Positions 36,268 to 52,098 of a DNA stretch of 64,000 nt are shown piece by piece; position 1 is the stretch's first letter; the number at the start of each line of letters is the position of its first letter. Source of the stretch: Panagrolaimus kolymaensis (lineage: Eukaryota > Nematoda > Chromadorea > Rhabditida > Panagrolaimidae); assembly GCA_028622995.1 (NCBI GenBank), contig JAJQJQ010000031.1, positions 806,001 through 870,000 of the forward strand, in the 5' to 3' direction. A program made the position numbers and the translations under genes. Under the pieces are notes generated by a model. The model was not told the DNA's origin, ran no database searches, and saw nothing but the letters and a program-made list of their open reading frames with translations.

Positions 36268-36509
36268 CACACATGGGCACAGGGTGTGTTTGGGTGTGTT
36301 TTGACACACCCAGAGGTACCGGGGTACCGCTGAGGTTTTTTAGAAAATGAAAAAAATCCACAGGGGATACCAAGGGAAATTTTTTTCTGTATTCTGAGGG
36401 TACCGCTTTTTTTTCTGCTAGCCAAAAAATAGCAGAGAGGGGAGACCCTTTGGAAAATTTGGGGTACCGCTAGCAAAAAAACCTTGACACACTCCCTTGC
36501 CCATGTATC
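36268..36509. mobile_element. Short TIR element with 8-bp target duplication
   Basis: A 242-bp element. Ends CACACATGGGCA and (complement) GATACATGGGCA share ACATGGGCA. Flanks are TTATAGAA at 36260-36267 and again at 36510-36517, a perfect 8-bp duplication. The interior repeats GGTACCGC (three GGGTACCGC-like words) and GACACAC. Non-coding. The superfamily is uncertain, hAT-like by duplication length. Confidence 0.7.
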
Positions 36510-36517
36510 TTATAGAA

Positions 36518-39353
36518 GCAAAAAAGAAAAAGTTTTTATGAAAAGAAAAATGTTTCAAATATAAAATACTTTTTTCCGGCATTTTTTGATATTATATTTT
36601 TTCTATGCTTTTTTCTTTTCTTTTGTTCAAATTCTTTAGTAAAATTTTTTTTGATACTCATGTAGCCATAGAGCCATGACGCATTTTGGACATTTTTCTG
36701 TTTTATTTTTTTAAACTCCTCGAAAAAAAAGAAGAAAAAAACTTTTAACTCAAGCCTCGAGGCCACCCATTTATTTTTTGGAAATGGTTGATAGATACCC
36801 AAAAGTTTCAATGTGTGTGAGTCGAAAACGAAGAAAACAATTTAAGCAATTTTCTTCTCCTCGAAAAAAAGAAGTTTTTTTTACGCAAGTATGCCCCACA
36901 ATTTTTTTCCTTTATAAAAATCCGAGAAATTTATCTCCCTTCTTTTTTCTTTTATTTTTCTGTTGTTTCTGAAGCGTTTTTTCTTCCTTTTTTGTCGTCG
37001 TTGTTTCTTTCTGACTTTTTCATCAATGAAAAAATGAAAAATCGACCACCACAACAACGACGACAAAGGATAAAGGAAGAGATGGCAAAAAAAAAATTGC
37101 CTTTTGTTTTTCTTATTTTTTTTATATATACACATTTTTCTTATGCTTTTTTTGAAGATGAAACAAAAAATAAAATAAAAATGATGTTTCACTTTCTTTC
37201 TTTTGTTTTTCTTGCCTTTTTATTTGTCAGACAAGCATGAGGTTATCATCTTCTGCTTCAAACAGCATGCCAAAGATGCGCATCGTTGTCTCCAGAAAGC
37301 CCAGCATCTTTTTTTTCCTGCTTGTCAGCTTTAACAAAAGAAAAGATAATTCTCATGGGAGTAGTAAATTTTTGTCAATGGTTTTTTTCTTTCTCATTTT
37401 TTGGAACATCTTATAAAAAATATTGAGAAAAAATAAAAACTTTGATAGAAACTTAAAATAATTTTTTTTTCTTCGAAAGAAAATTTTTTTGTCACTTTTT
37501 TATTATTAGCACCTGGGCATTAGCATATGGTAATTTTTCAACCACCAAGCTTAAAAATATTTTTAGGATAAAAAAGAACTTTATTTCTGTTTCTTTAAAA
37601 AATTTTAGAAAATTAATCTGCGAGCATTTAACGCCTTTTTTACTTTATTTTCTCTAATTTTTAGCAGCAGCAATTTGATGCAAAAAAGAAGAAAGGCAAG
37701 AAAGAAAGAAAATAAATAAGAAACAGGTGGTCAAGAAAAAAAAAGATTTAGAAAACTAAAAAACTTTGAAAAATTATTTCAAAGCAGCTCAATTTCCCTC
37801 TTTAGCTCGTTAGCTTAAAATAAAAGAAGAAAGAGACCTCTCTTTTAAAATCTCATAAAAAAATGGAAAGAAAATGTGTTGCGGCAAGCGGCAAAAATTA
37901 CGAGGCAACACAGCAACGTGGCTTTTCTTTCTTTTTTTTAAAATTAAACAAATTTGTGGTGATCTTCTAATTTTCTGAAGAGAGCTGTAAAAAATAGAAA
38001 ACTTTTATTTGAGTTAATAAAAAAACCAAAAATAATGAAGATATCCCATAAAATTTAATTGAGTGACTTATTTATTGCTTCTTTTATTTTATTTTTTTTA
38101 AATATAAAAATTAGCTTCCTCATATATTAGAAATTAAGTGAGGAAGTAAATTAACCAAAAGCCAAAAGACGGGTGATGAGTTTGTTAGTTCAATTATGTG
38201 AAACGATGATGTATGCTTGAAAATCGCCATACTACTTTTTTTCTTGTTCCTCATATTTTTTTTCTTTCTTCGTTCGTCATTTTTTACTTTCTTATTCTTG
38301 AATTTTTATTTTCATCCTTCTTGAAACTCACGAAAAAAAAAGAAAGTGGAGGGTAGTTTTAAAAAACCTGCTTTCTCAAGACGACAAGAAAGCGACAAAT
38401 TTCTTTTTTTGGCCATCACCCTTTTTTTTTTTGCTTTGCGCCCAATATGAAACAAGAAAAACGACGACGACGGCATCAGCATCTGCGGTGGCGCAATAAA
38501 ACTTCCACCAAGAAAAAAAGCAAGAAGAAGAGAAAGAAAGCATCTATCTCGTCAAAAGTGTAAGCAGCCGAAAAAAAAAATATAAAACTTTTTTCTTTCT
38601 TAGGACACAGGCGCGTCAGTTTAAAAAAAGAAAAAAAGTAGTATGTATTTGAGGAGGGCTTCTTTCTTTTTTTTTGGGGGGAGTCTGCCCTGCTTTCTTT
38701 CTTCTCCTGTGGCAATGGCCCAGAGAGTCAGTTAGTTATTATTTGGCTGCTGCGGTGGTTGTTGTTGTTTCTTTTCTTCTGTTTTCGCGCCTTGTGAACA
38801 CGCTACTCTACTTTTTCCAAAAATACTTTGCTATTCCAAAAAAAAAGAAGTGAGAGTGACTTTTAAAAACGACCGGGATTTTTTTTCCTTTCGTTGACAT
38901 TTTTTTCATTTTTACCTATATTTTTGGAGACGAAAAAAAATAGGATGAATCCTCTTCAACTTTTTTGTCCACAAAAAATTCCAAATAAAAAAAGTTATAT
39001 TTGTCTTTTGAAGATATTTTAAAGATTTTTATTTTTCTTCAAAAGATTTGTCAAATCTTTTTCTCTCTTTTTTTATTATATTTTCTATGGTCCTTTGCGA
39101 CATTCTACGGTACGGTACTACTTCCTTCTGACCCTTATTATTTTTTTTACTTTTTTTTCATTCGTGGACAATGCCTTTCATTTCTGCAACAGTCGCCAGC
39201 TTCTTCCAATTTTTTTTTCATTGTAAAAATATAATTTTTTCTTTCTTTCTTTTTTACCAATTTAAACGGCAAATAAATAATTTTCGTGTTCGCAGCATGA
39301 TGTCTTTTTTTATAAATGCAAATCTTTTTAAATCTTAAATTTATTTTTTTCAG
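36518..39353. other. Gene-poor DNA
   Basis: Long poly-pyrimidine and A/G-rich tracts; frames are Phe/Lys low complexity. No supported feature. Confidence 0.45.
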
Positions 39354-39494
39354 GTGCCTTTTTTGACTTTGCAACAACAACTACATTTCTTTCTTATTTT
39401 TTTTCTTCTTAGTATTTTATCAGCCACGGCAGTGCCACCAAATAAAATGGTGCAATCAAGCGTCGTCGACTTCGACGAACAAAAAATGGTTTAA
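39354..39494 (+). CDS. Possible terminal exon encoding a hydrophobic segment and short polar tail
   Basis: Starts after a strong acceptor (TTTTTTTCAG) and runs 46 codons to TAA at 39492-39494. A hydrophobic stretch (LHFFLIFFLLSILSATA) is followed by VPPNKMVQSSVVDFDEQKMV, which has normal coding composition. It could be the last TM segment and cytoplasmic tail of a membrane protein, or a signal peptide with a short mature peptide. Alternatively a second acceptor (TTCTTCTTAG at 39412) starts the exon later in the same frame. The upstream exon was not found. Confidence 0.35.
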   Translation: MPFLTLQQQLHFFLIFFLLSILSATAVPPNKMVQSSVVDFDEQKMV

Positions 39495-39905
39495 GCAGCC
39501 ACAGAGATTTTTTTTCTTCATATTACGAATTATGGTGAAAATCAGTCTATTATAAAAAAAAATAATATTTTTTGGTTAAAATATTATTATTTTATTTTTA
39601 TATATATTTCTATTTTTTATCCAGAAACTTTTCCCAAACCAACGACAAAGAAAGAAAGCTAGCGATTGGCAAATTTAAATCTCAAATTTTTCCATCACTG
39701 CCAAAAATTAAAAACAAAAACTTTGATTATTTTTATTTCATCATTTTTAATATTTTAATTATTAATTTTATTAAATGAGAAGGGGGAGTCATTAAAGTTT
39801 AAGAAGCTGCTTTTATTATTAAGGCTCCCTCTTTCTCAGCTACGAATAACGAAATTTTTTGGATTACGAATCATTATTCTTAAAAATTAAGATCTTTGAC
39901 CAAAG

Positions 39906-43221
<3,316 letters not shown>

Positions 43222-44418
43222 AAAGAATATATAAAGTAAAGCAATAAATAATGAATTTAAAATTATAAACAAATTTCATGGACAATCTTTTGAACCTTTC
43301 TCAAATTTTCTTTTTCTCGCTCAGTTCTTTTTTCTTTTTCTTTTTTTTTGTATTTCGGGTAAAATTAATTTGGAGCTATTAGTCTTTTTCACTACCTTTT
43401 AAATGCCAAAACATTTTTTAAATTTGTATACACCCGCTTAAATATATTTAATAAGATCTTGACATTTTTTTGATATACATCTCAAATGAAAAAAGTCTCA
43501 GCACAAAATATAATAAATTTTAAGAATATTTTAAAACGGTAAACTAACTTTCGTGTCTAGACATTTTCTTGTGTTTAATGCAAATCTTTAAGCGTTTTTA
43601 TGCAAATTTTTTAAATCACTTTCTAATCCGTAAAATCCAACCATTTTTCTCCTAATTTTAGTCTTTTTATTTTTTTTTTGTGGGTTTTCTCATTCTTTCT
43701 TTTTTCTAAAATAAAGTCAAGTTAACATTGTGCGCTTCATCACAACTTTTTTTAACCTATCCTCTTCCCTCTATCCTACTTCCCTTTTTTTTCCCTTTTT
43801 CTTTCTTTTTTTGTGTTATTATTATGGCAAAAATGTATGTTGCTGTTGCGTACATTGTTTCACTTTTCACTTACATATTCATTCATATTTTATTATTAGT
43901 ATACGATTTTTTTTGAGAAGTTTGTTTTGAATACCGAAAAAAAAAATAGACAAAAATACTTCTCTAATTTTTGAAGCTTTATTCATTCTATTTCTTCAAA
44001 GCACACTTTAAGTGTGTTTTTAACTTTCTTTCTTTCTTTTTTTTTTTGTACTTTTTTCCTCAAACAAAAATACCCAAAGTTGCTTTCTTTTTGTGCCATC
44101 TTTTTCTCTATTCAGTCAGTCAATCAGTGAGTCTCCTCTCATTTATCTGTTTTGATGTTTCATTCTTTTGAAAAAAAAATATAAACCTGCCATTAAAAAA
44201 GAGATACCATTATTTTTTTTTCTTTCTTTTTCTTAAAAAAAATTTATTATTGTATTTTAATTATGTTTTTTTATAGATGTAAAAAAAATTTTAAAAATCT
44301 AATTAATTAATTCTATTAAAAAAAAATAAACCAAAGACAAATGAAAAAAAAAACTGTCACTTTTTTCCAAACAAGCAAACATCGAAGAAATAAAAGTTAT
44401 CAAAAAATTAAATTAAAA
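43222..44418. other. Intergenic between convergent genes
   Basis: T-rich; frames are poly-Phe. No supported feature. Confidence 0.5.
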
Positions 44419-45596
44419 TCAATAATATCTTTCACGTAATTCCTGATCTTTAAGCAGCTTTTCTTCATGCATTCGATGCTTTTGAATTTCATCAGCTTTT
44501 GAAAACCGATTATAAACAAAAGGAAAACCAGCACGATTTTGGCCATAAAGATCAGCGATAAAAACAAACACAGTAAGAAATTCAATTACTGCAGCTGCAA
44601 TCCATTGAGGTCTGATGCCTGCCTCGCCACGACCAATAAGATTATATTCGGGATCGGTGGTGGCTGCGGCATGAATGGAACCAACAATTCCACAAACTAT
44701 CATTAAACCTATTCCACAAATAGCATAAATTTTTTCCTACAAAACCAACAACAAAAAAATAAATTAAATTTTAGAGCAAAAAAAGTAAAACTAAAAAACT
44801 TACAAAACCCAAAATTAATTGCGGGCGAGCTTTATGCATATTTAAAGAATATGCAATTAAAATCATTGTGCACATCCCAGCCAAAAGTACAATAATGCAT
44901 AGAACTAAAGCTTGGCCATAAGCTTTATAACCAAATTCCGTTAAAATCATGGTGCAAGTTGTTCGAGCACAAGAAATTTGGACTAACCAATGGAGAGTAA
45001 AAAATATTGCCTAAAAAGTTTAAAAAATTCATTCAAATCCAGAAAAATAAATAAAAAACTACAAAATTTTAGTTTGACTAAAAATCTTGTGTCCAAAAAT
45101 TCAGGATTTTATGGAAATAATTTGAAAAAAAATCCGCTAAAAAAAGGTATGTAAAAATTAAAAAAAACTAACCATTTCAAACCATCTCAATAAAGCATAT
45201 GGATGTGAACACATTCCAGGAGTGCAATCAACTCGAGTTTCTTCATAATAACTCTGAAAATAAAAAAATCTTTTTAATCTAAATTTTTCAACTTCCAATC
45301 ATCAAATTTTTTTAAAAAATAAATAAAAAACTATAAAAACTTACTTGATTTAAAAAATGTTCTTTTCCATTTCTCGCCGTTGTTGTCGTATTTCGAATAA
45401 TTTGATTTTGAATATTATTTTCTATGGTTGGTCGATAAACTGAAGAAGGGATATCTTCAAATACATCTGTCGTTACATATCTCGTTGTCGTTTGATTATT
45501 ATTTATTGGTGCAAAAGGTTGTGTCGGCGGTGGAAAAGGCAAAGGATTCCCAAATTTTCCTCGTCCTGAACGAGGTGGCTCAAAATCACTATACAT
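44419..45596 (-). CDS. Four-TM, MARVEL-like membrane protein
   Basis: Exons (5' to 3'): 45596-45345, 45253-45173, 45010-44804, 44736-44419; all phase 0, 285 aa. An N-terminal Pro/Thr/Asn-rich cytosolic tail of about 100 residues leads into four hydrophobic helices at about 112-130, 146-168, 180-205 and 229-250, and a charged C-terminal tail (HEEKLLKDQELRERYY). The spacing is that of MARVEL/tetraspan proteins (synaptogyrin, MAL, occludin types) and lacks the tetraspanin CCG. It lies 302 bp downstream of the DNase II gene on the same strand, so an operon is possible but the gap is longer than the usual ~100 bp. Confidence 0.75.
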
Positions 45597-45898
45597 CAAT
45601 CAATATTACTTTTACGCAACCTATAAATAAAATAAACACTTTTTTACGCAATCAAATAATTTTTTTTCTTTCATTCTCGTGTGCTTTTTTTATCTGTGTA
45701 GTTTTTTGGTGGAAAAATTGCAATGTCGATCGATTTGAGTTTCTTATCGTTTTTAAAGGAAAATAACTTAATTTGTTTGTTTTACAACCAAACATTCAAA
45801 AATAAAAGAAGCATAATTTTATTTTAATATATTTTTTCAGTGTACAAAAGCAAAGTTATTGAAAAATAATTATTGAATTAACAACAAAAATTTTTTGA

Positions 45899-47320
45899 TT
45901 AGCATGAATTTTCTGTCAAGAGAAGTGGACTATAAACATCCCAAACTTTTTTCATATTAAGACATACAGTGCCGCCACCACGAACGAATTGAGAAGTCTA
46001 AAAAATTATTATTATTATTTTAGATTCTTTTTAATACACATTTTTTACCATTCGATTGATATCTCCAATGCAAACATAAGGTTTGGATGAGCTTGAACTA
46101 ACTGCTAGCTTTGAATGATCATTGGTGTATTTAAATTGTGAGGTTGTTCCAACTTTCAAAGTTTGTACATCCAAAACAAGATATTTGGCACTGCAATCAA
46201 GGGCCACTGGGCTTCCACGCCGCCAAGTTTCAACATATAATGGAGCTTGTAAAGATGGAGCAACTAAAACATCGTATAAATCTTGATTAAAATCCGCTGA
46301 TTTTGCGAATGACGTAAATTGTTGGCCTCCTCGAGTTGTAAGGGTTACGGTACTTGAAAAAGGCGATCCCTTTTTAAATTCGCCTCCAATTAATTTTGCT
46401 AAATCTGGATTATCGGCAGCCATGGATGTAGCTAATTGAGAACTGTAAATATCGGGATGATTAAAATAAAGCTGAGTTCCAATTTTAGTTAATTCTTCGT
46501 AATTGAAAGTCATGCAAAGCATAGATTGAGCATAAATGGTTCCACTTGCTGGATATCCATATGCATCAACCGGAGGAAATTTAGGAATAGAATGAACGAG
46601 CCAAAATCCTCCAGTTTTATCAAAATAAACAACTCCTTTGTTATGTCCAAATTGAACTCGAGATGAAAATTTTGTTCGATTTTCGTGATACAAAGCTTCC
46701 AAAAGTTCCAAATCTTCTACAGCTTCTTCATCGTTGTACATAACATGAGAAGAATCTGCATTGCCTTTATTGTCATAAAGTTGTTGGAAGGTGTATGCAA
46801 TGGCCTAAAAACAAAACAAAAAATTTAGTATCTAAAAAGCAAAAAGAAAAAAATATATTAGAAATTAACAGAATCATAGAATTTTTCGAATTTCGAAGAA
46901 AAAAAGGATTTGATTTGGTTATTTTTAGTCATAGTTTTCAAAGACATAAAACGCAAAACAATCATTTTTTTGTTAGGTTTTGCAATGAATTCTCGATACA
47001 CCCTTATGGAAAAAAGTTTTTTTCTTTAAGCAACTTTTTTAAATTAAAAAAGGCTAATAATTCGAAAGTTTAAAAAATACCTGTTGTTTGCTATTCATAT
47101 CATTTGGACTTGGTGCAAGTGAATTAGTATTAACATCCATATAATAAAATCCAACACCATCTCCAACTCCTTGAATGCTATTATCCTTTTCTCGAGGCAT
47201 TTTATATCCAACAAACCAATCAACATCATTATTATTTTGATCTTTACAACTGACCCCAGCAGCCGATGGAAGAGTTGTTGCAAGCAAGCAAAAACCCAGA
47301 ATTTGGGCTGACCAAAGCAT
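45899..47320 (-). CDS. Deoxyribonuclease II family, secreted/lysosomal acid DNase
   Basis: Exons (5' to 3'): 47320-47081, 46804-46049, 45997-45899; phase 0, 364 aa. A signal peptide (ILGFCLLATTLPSAAG) is followed by VDWFVGYKMP, typical of the family start. The two HxK catalytic motifs are present: HNK at 134-136 and HSK at 310-312 (DHSKLAVS). The HSIPKFPP motif (151-158) and ETWRRG are also family hallmarks. DNase II cleaves DNA at acid pH, and nematode members (NUC-1, CRN-6, CRN-7) degrade DNA of apoptotic cells and of food in the gut. Which of these it matches was not resolved. The length fits the family and nothing is missing. Confidence 0.92.
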
Positions 47321-48369
47321 GATTGGTTTTTGCTTTTTAACTTTTAAAAAAGTGGTTGCAAAAAAATGTAGTCTAAATAATTTTTTGGGGTTTTATATTC
47401 TTCTTTAACCTAACCTCTAAGAGAATTAATCTTTTATCATCAAATTTAATCGAAAGCACATGACTGTAACTCAGTGGAGTGTTGGTAAAGTCAAGTCAAA
47501 GGCGCAAGAAAGATTAATCCATTATTGATTTTGATTTTAAATGATAAGAATAAAAAAAAACCTTTTCTATAATTCTTTCCAACTTACGCAACAACAAATG
47601 AAAGCCTTTTTTCTTTTCAATTTTCTATGTTTTAATCAACAAGCCATCAAAAAAAAATACCAATTTGATACCGGATGCCAAAACTTAAAATTTCATAATT
47701 ATTGTGAATACACGAAGCTTGATTGATGACTGACGTATGAGGATTAAAAAGGCAAAAATTAATAAAAAGAAAGAAACAATTGTAATTTGTTAGTTATGAA
47801 TGACTTAATTTTAAAAAAAATTAAACATTGCGCAAGTATTTTAAAAAATGCAATGAAAGCTAGGATCAGCGAGACTTTGATTTTTCTAGCATTTATCTTT
47901 TTTTGTAAAGTCTGAGAGTTCAAAAAATGGTTCAATAAAAATAATAATATTGGTCTAGCCAAGCTATGATTCACGTCGAATGAAAGAAATATCTCTCAAT
48001 AAAAACATATCTTCTTCTTTCTTTTTTCAGTTCTTTTTTTTATTTCGCTGCACAAAGTTCATCCATTCATGTTTTCAAAGCTAACAAACAGACTAAACAG
48101 ACAAAACAATTTTTTTTATATTTTTAAAGATGGTTTTATTAATCATTACCGCTCCCGTTTGTTTTTTCCATCGATCTTTTATGTACCGTCGATCGAATGT
48201 AATATTGAAAATAAAAGTGCATCATGTCTCAGTCGCTGAAATATAAAATAAATAATGATGGCAATATTTTTTTCATATGATACGACACTTTTTCTTTTTT
48301 TCCCATTCTCATCTTTTGCTGTCAATTATTTTTATTCATCATTTATTAGCTTTTTTTTATTAAAAAAGG
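47321..48369. other. Intergenic, divergent promoter region
   Basis: Between divergent DNase II (-) and a small gene (+). No gene supported; a lysine/leucine-rich frame at 47541-47726 lacks splice context. Confidence 0.45.
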
Positions 48370-48716
48370 ATGTCTGGATTTAACACGAGCGATGATGGTT
48401 TGGGAAATGGATATTCCAAACCCCCAGTCTATGACTCTTCGCCTGAACGGCCTCCACCTAAAGCTGATGCTAAACAAAAAGAAGCTCTTGTCAAGTAAGT
48501 TTATAAAATTTTAATTAGCATACCATAATTGAGTTTCATTCTGGAAGCGACAAAAAGCAACTAGGCTTATTTTACACAATTAATACATATTTTTGTTTGA
48601 TTGCTTTTTTTAATTAACTCATTTTCAGAGAATATAATAAAGGTGGATATAACGCAGACGAGAATGTTCCTGATCATCCAAAAAAATTGAATCATTCTTC
48701 CAAGAAAAAAAGTTAA
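48370..48716 (+). CDS. Small hydrophilic protein, 70 aa
   Basis: Two exons, 48370-48494 and 48629-48716, phase 2/1 agreeing, good GTAAGT donor and TTTTCAG acceptor. Polar sequence with SKPPVYDSSPERPPPK and a Lys-rich end (SSKKKS). No domain or TM recognised. Coding-like composition and clean splicing support it; the function is unknown. Confidence 0.6.
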
Positions 48717-48941
48717 CAAAAAAGTGAATAGCTATGTTTTTATTAGGTCATTTTGTTTTATTAATTTTAAAAGTTTTAATTTTTCTTTATTTAAACATTT
48801 TTTTATAAATTTAAAATACAATATAAAAAAATTGGTTTGTTTTTGTATTGGTAATGTATGCATTTTCTCGATTTTTATTATCTTTAAAATAAATTTTGTA
48901 GACAAAAACATAAAAAGCAACCAAAAAAGTTTATTTTTATT

Positions 48942-49590
48942 TCACAATGTACGAAAATGTGGTGTAGTAGTATAATATGCATTATAATTTTCTCCATTGT
49001 ATAAAAAATCATTAACAATCTCTTCAAACTTTTCTTCATAATCATCATATCCGGAAAATGGTTTAAATATTATTTTAACTGTGCCATAATCGGCCATTTG
49101 GTTCTGAAAAAAATTGTTTAAAAAAAGAACGTAAAAGTTACAAGACTAAAATTTTATTCTCGACTTTTAAACTTGTTATTATTGAACTTACTTTTATGAA
49201 AAAACAAAAATCTTCAGCAACAAATTGATAAGTAACTTCACATAAAATAAAATCTTGAAATCGAATGTTTCTTTTTAAATTCGCTAAATTTTGAGCGGTA
49301 TTTTTAGAAAAAACTAATGTGTCACTTCTGAAAAAAAATTAAAGGAACAATAGATATTTGGTTATAAAATATTGTATAGTTTACTTTAAATAAAAACTTT
49401 CCACATTTGGAAAACAATCGACTATTGTTTCAACAGAAACTTTGTATCCATTATAAAAAATGCCAACATTTATGAATCGAATTGTTTGTAAATTTCGAAA
49501 GTCTTTGAGTAATTCAATATCTTTCAAAGTTAAATCCTGGGTTTTTAATTTTAAATATTTGATTTTAAAAGCACAAGAGCTTCTTAACAT
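48942..49590 (-). CDS. F-box-like family fragment abutting the exchanger gene
   Basis: Exons (5' to 3'): 49590-49385, 49327-49192, 49103-48942; phases agree, about 167 aa from the ATG at 49590. The sequence (LKLKTQDLTLKDIELLKDF; VETIVDCFPNVESFYLK) matches the middle and C-terminal part of the F-box-like family, but the F-box N-terminus is missing. Its ATG overlaps the exchanger stop codon (49584-49586) in another frame, leaving no room for a promoter or a normal intercistronic gap. It is either a truncated duplicate or an alternative 3' end of a fused transcript. Confidence 0.5.
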
Positions 49591-52063
49591 TTTTGAAAAG
49601 TAATAAATAAACTTCCAGCTACCATTATTAACATAGTTGCTTTTGTACCATCGATGCTAACCTTAAAAAGTTATTCGTAGAATAAAAACAAAACAAAAAA
49701 ATTATTTAATTAAAAACTTGCATCGACATGTTTGCCTTGCAAAGTAGCAATAAAAAATGCGGCACCAAACCCAAATAATAAATCTAAACAAAAAAAAAGT
49801 AATAATATTAGTTTATAAAAAAGTATGATTAAGAAATCTTACTAAAAAGTGGACCACCAATTGCCGCGGCAGCTGCCATTTGAGGAAACCCTTGTTTTGC
49901 AACGAATGTATCAGCCACGAGATCACCGATGTTATTGCACCACGTCAAAACCGTCAAACCCAGAACCTACAAAACCCTAATTTTATTAACCTTAATTTTG
50001 TGTGGCAAATTAAACCTCATGTGATATCCTTGAAATTACGCTAATCATAACAATAATATTTACTACTTCACTTGAAACCACATAAATCCATGTTACAGAC
50101 ATAATAAATCCAAAATAGCCAGAAATGTTCTGGAATTAAATTGTAAGGGTTTAAAAAAAAGATGGATAAAATAAATAAATACTTTGTAATATGATGGCTC
50201 AATATTGTAAGATGTTAAAAATAAAATTATTAACATCATAATTAATGCAGGAATTAAAGAATATATCCATAAACCAGGGCCTCCGTTTATGATAGTTATA
50301 GATGATACTTAAAAAATCAAAAAAAAGTAAAGGTTATGAATTTTATATTTAAAACAAACAATTAAAACAAGCCAAAATTGTTAAAGGCATGGTTAAGCAA
50401 TGAATCATACTTAAAGATTTACACCAAATATTTGCCAAAGGCACTGTTAATCGTAACACAACAATTACGGGGCATTTAATAATTTGAAAAGCCTTTGAAA
50501 TCCATCGACTTTTATGATAATTTGTTTCAATTGGGTTTAAAGCGTCCAACAAATCCAATGCAACTCTTTTTATCGTCACAGGCTCATTAACATTTATCAC
50601 TGAAAAATATAAAACATTACTTATTTTAAATTAAAAAAATAAACATTTTAAAACATGCTTTTTTAGCAAAACAAATTAATACCTGGTTCCGCTTTCATTA
50701 AACTTCTGGCATCAGCTATGGATAAAATGGTAAATCTTCGTCCACTATGAGCTGCCGGAGTAACCACAATAACGGACTCATCGTCACTATCTGAAACATA
50801 CATATTTTTTTAATTTTCTGTTTAAAATTAATACCAAAAAACAAAACAAACCATAATCAATTTCCTTTTCAGAATAATGAAATTTTCCATTCATATATTT
50901 AAACCTTTCATGTATCCCATCATCTAAGGCAGTGGTGATAGGACTGATAACAATGCTAGGAATGACAAAATTTGAAGACCTTTGAGTGGGAGGAACGGAA
51001 AAGGAAGAGTTCATTGGTTTCAAAATAACACTGGTATGGAAATTAAATTTTGTTGATCCACCATCATTGTCCATGTTGTGACTATTTATTGATTCTCTTC
51101 GCGTTGTATTTCCATTCGTTTCAGCTGCTCCACCACTCTCATTTGATGGACAATGGTCATTGAAAGATATGGATATCCTTGGAGGTTGTTCTCTTGTCCT
51201 AATTTCTGATTTTCGTTTAATTTTTTCATAAAATCTTCCGCAAATTACGATAGCTACATATAAAACATAAATACCCAAATAAGCTGAAAAAATAAAATAA
51301 AAATGAAACTTTTTTTATCGCAAACTTTTGAGTGACACACTATTTTATACCTGCGGGTTGCCAAACAAAAAGTTTAGAATCATAAAGCATTATAAAAGCC
51401 ATCCAAGCTATTCCAATAATATAAAAGATTAAATCACGTAAAGTTGGCAATTTTGCAACTTTAAATGGTTTTGTTATGATTACCGAAGCCAATACTATGG
51501 TAGTTACAAAAGCTCCACCACCAAGTATATCACCAAAAGCTAAACCCACTTTAGGTTGCTTTGTATTTAATACCGATGCAATGGTACTAAATATATCATT
51601 CGCGCCATTTCCAAATGCCATTAAAGTAATTCCAGCTAAACTTTGGGATATTTTTAAATGATCTACGATAGTTGAAATACTGCAACAAAAAAAATTATCA
51701 GCTGTTGTAGTCATAGTTAAGAATAAAAAAAATAAACAAAATATGGATAAAATTATTAAACAAATTCTTGTTAAGTCATTTTCTGTGCAAATTATATATT
51801 GAGTCCATAATAAATATCCTCCACTTTCACATGCATCAGCAAAGTGTTTTACATATTCACAAGCTTCTGAAAAATAAATATTTAATTATTAGCTTTATAA
51901 AAATGTTTATACCTTGAGAGGTATTAGTATATTTATAAGGTTCACATTTATCATTATCATTATCATTATTTCCATCAATATAATATGGAAGAGCTGAGGT
52001 GGTTGAAATAAAAGTATTTTGTAGCAGTGGTGGAACACCAAATATTCCAGAAATATTTACCAT
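49584..52063 (-). CDS. NCLX-type Na+/Ca2+ exchanger (SLC8B1/NCX family)
   Basis: Exons (5' to 3'): 52063-51913, 51866-51351, 51283-50852, 50790-50683, 50599-50360, 50307-50183, 50129-50016, 49966-49843, 49783-49722, 49661-49584; phases agree, 649 aa. The alpha-1 repeat has AGITLMAFGNGANDIF (128-143); alpha-2 has GLTVLTWCNNIGDLVAD (565-581). The GNGA(P/N)D and GDLVAD motifs bind the ions in this cation/Ca2+ exchanger group, and the proline of GNGAPD is Asn here. About 12 TM segments surround a polar cytosolic loop (about 245-425) rich in Ser/Asn. C. elegans has several such NCLX-like genes (ncx-6 to ncx-10), some mitochondrial. The last intron must use a GC donor (GAT|GCAAGT) to stay in frame. 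The ATG follows an acceptor TTTCTGTAG, likely trans-spliced. Confidence 0.88.
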
Positions 52064-52094
52064 AACTACAGAAACTTATTTTTAAAAATGATGG

Positions 52095-52098
52095 TTAA
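52095..52098. repeat. piggyBac target duplication TTAA, left
   Basis: TTAA directly before the left terminus CACTCGGACGG. It matches the right copy at 55646-55649, as in all piggyBac insertions. Confidence 0.9.

Noticed and set aside
43728..44171. Frames rich in Phe/Leu/Ser downstream of the innexin
   Set aside because: Poly-pyrimidine artefacts in a 3' flank.
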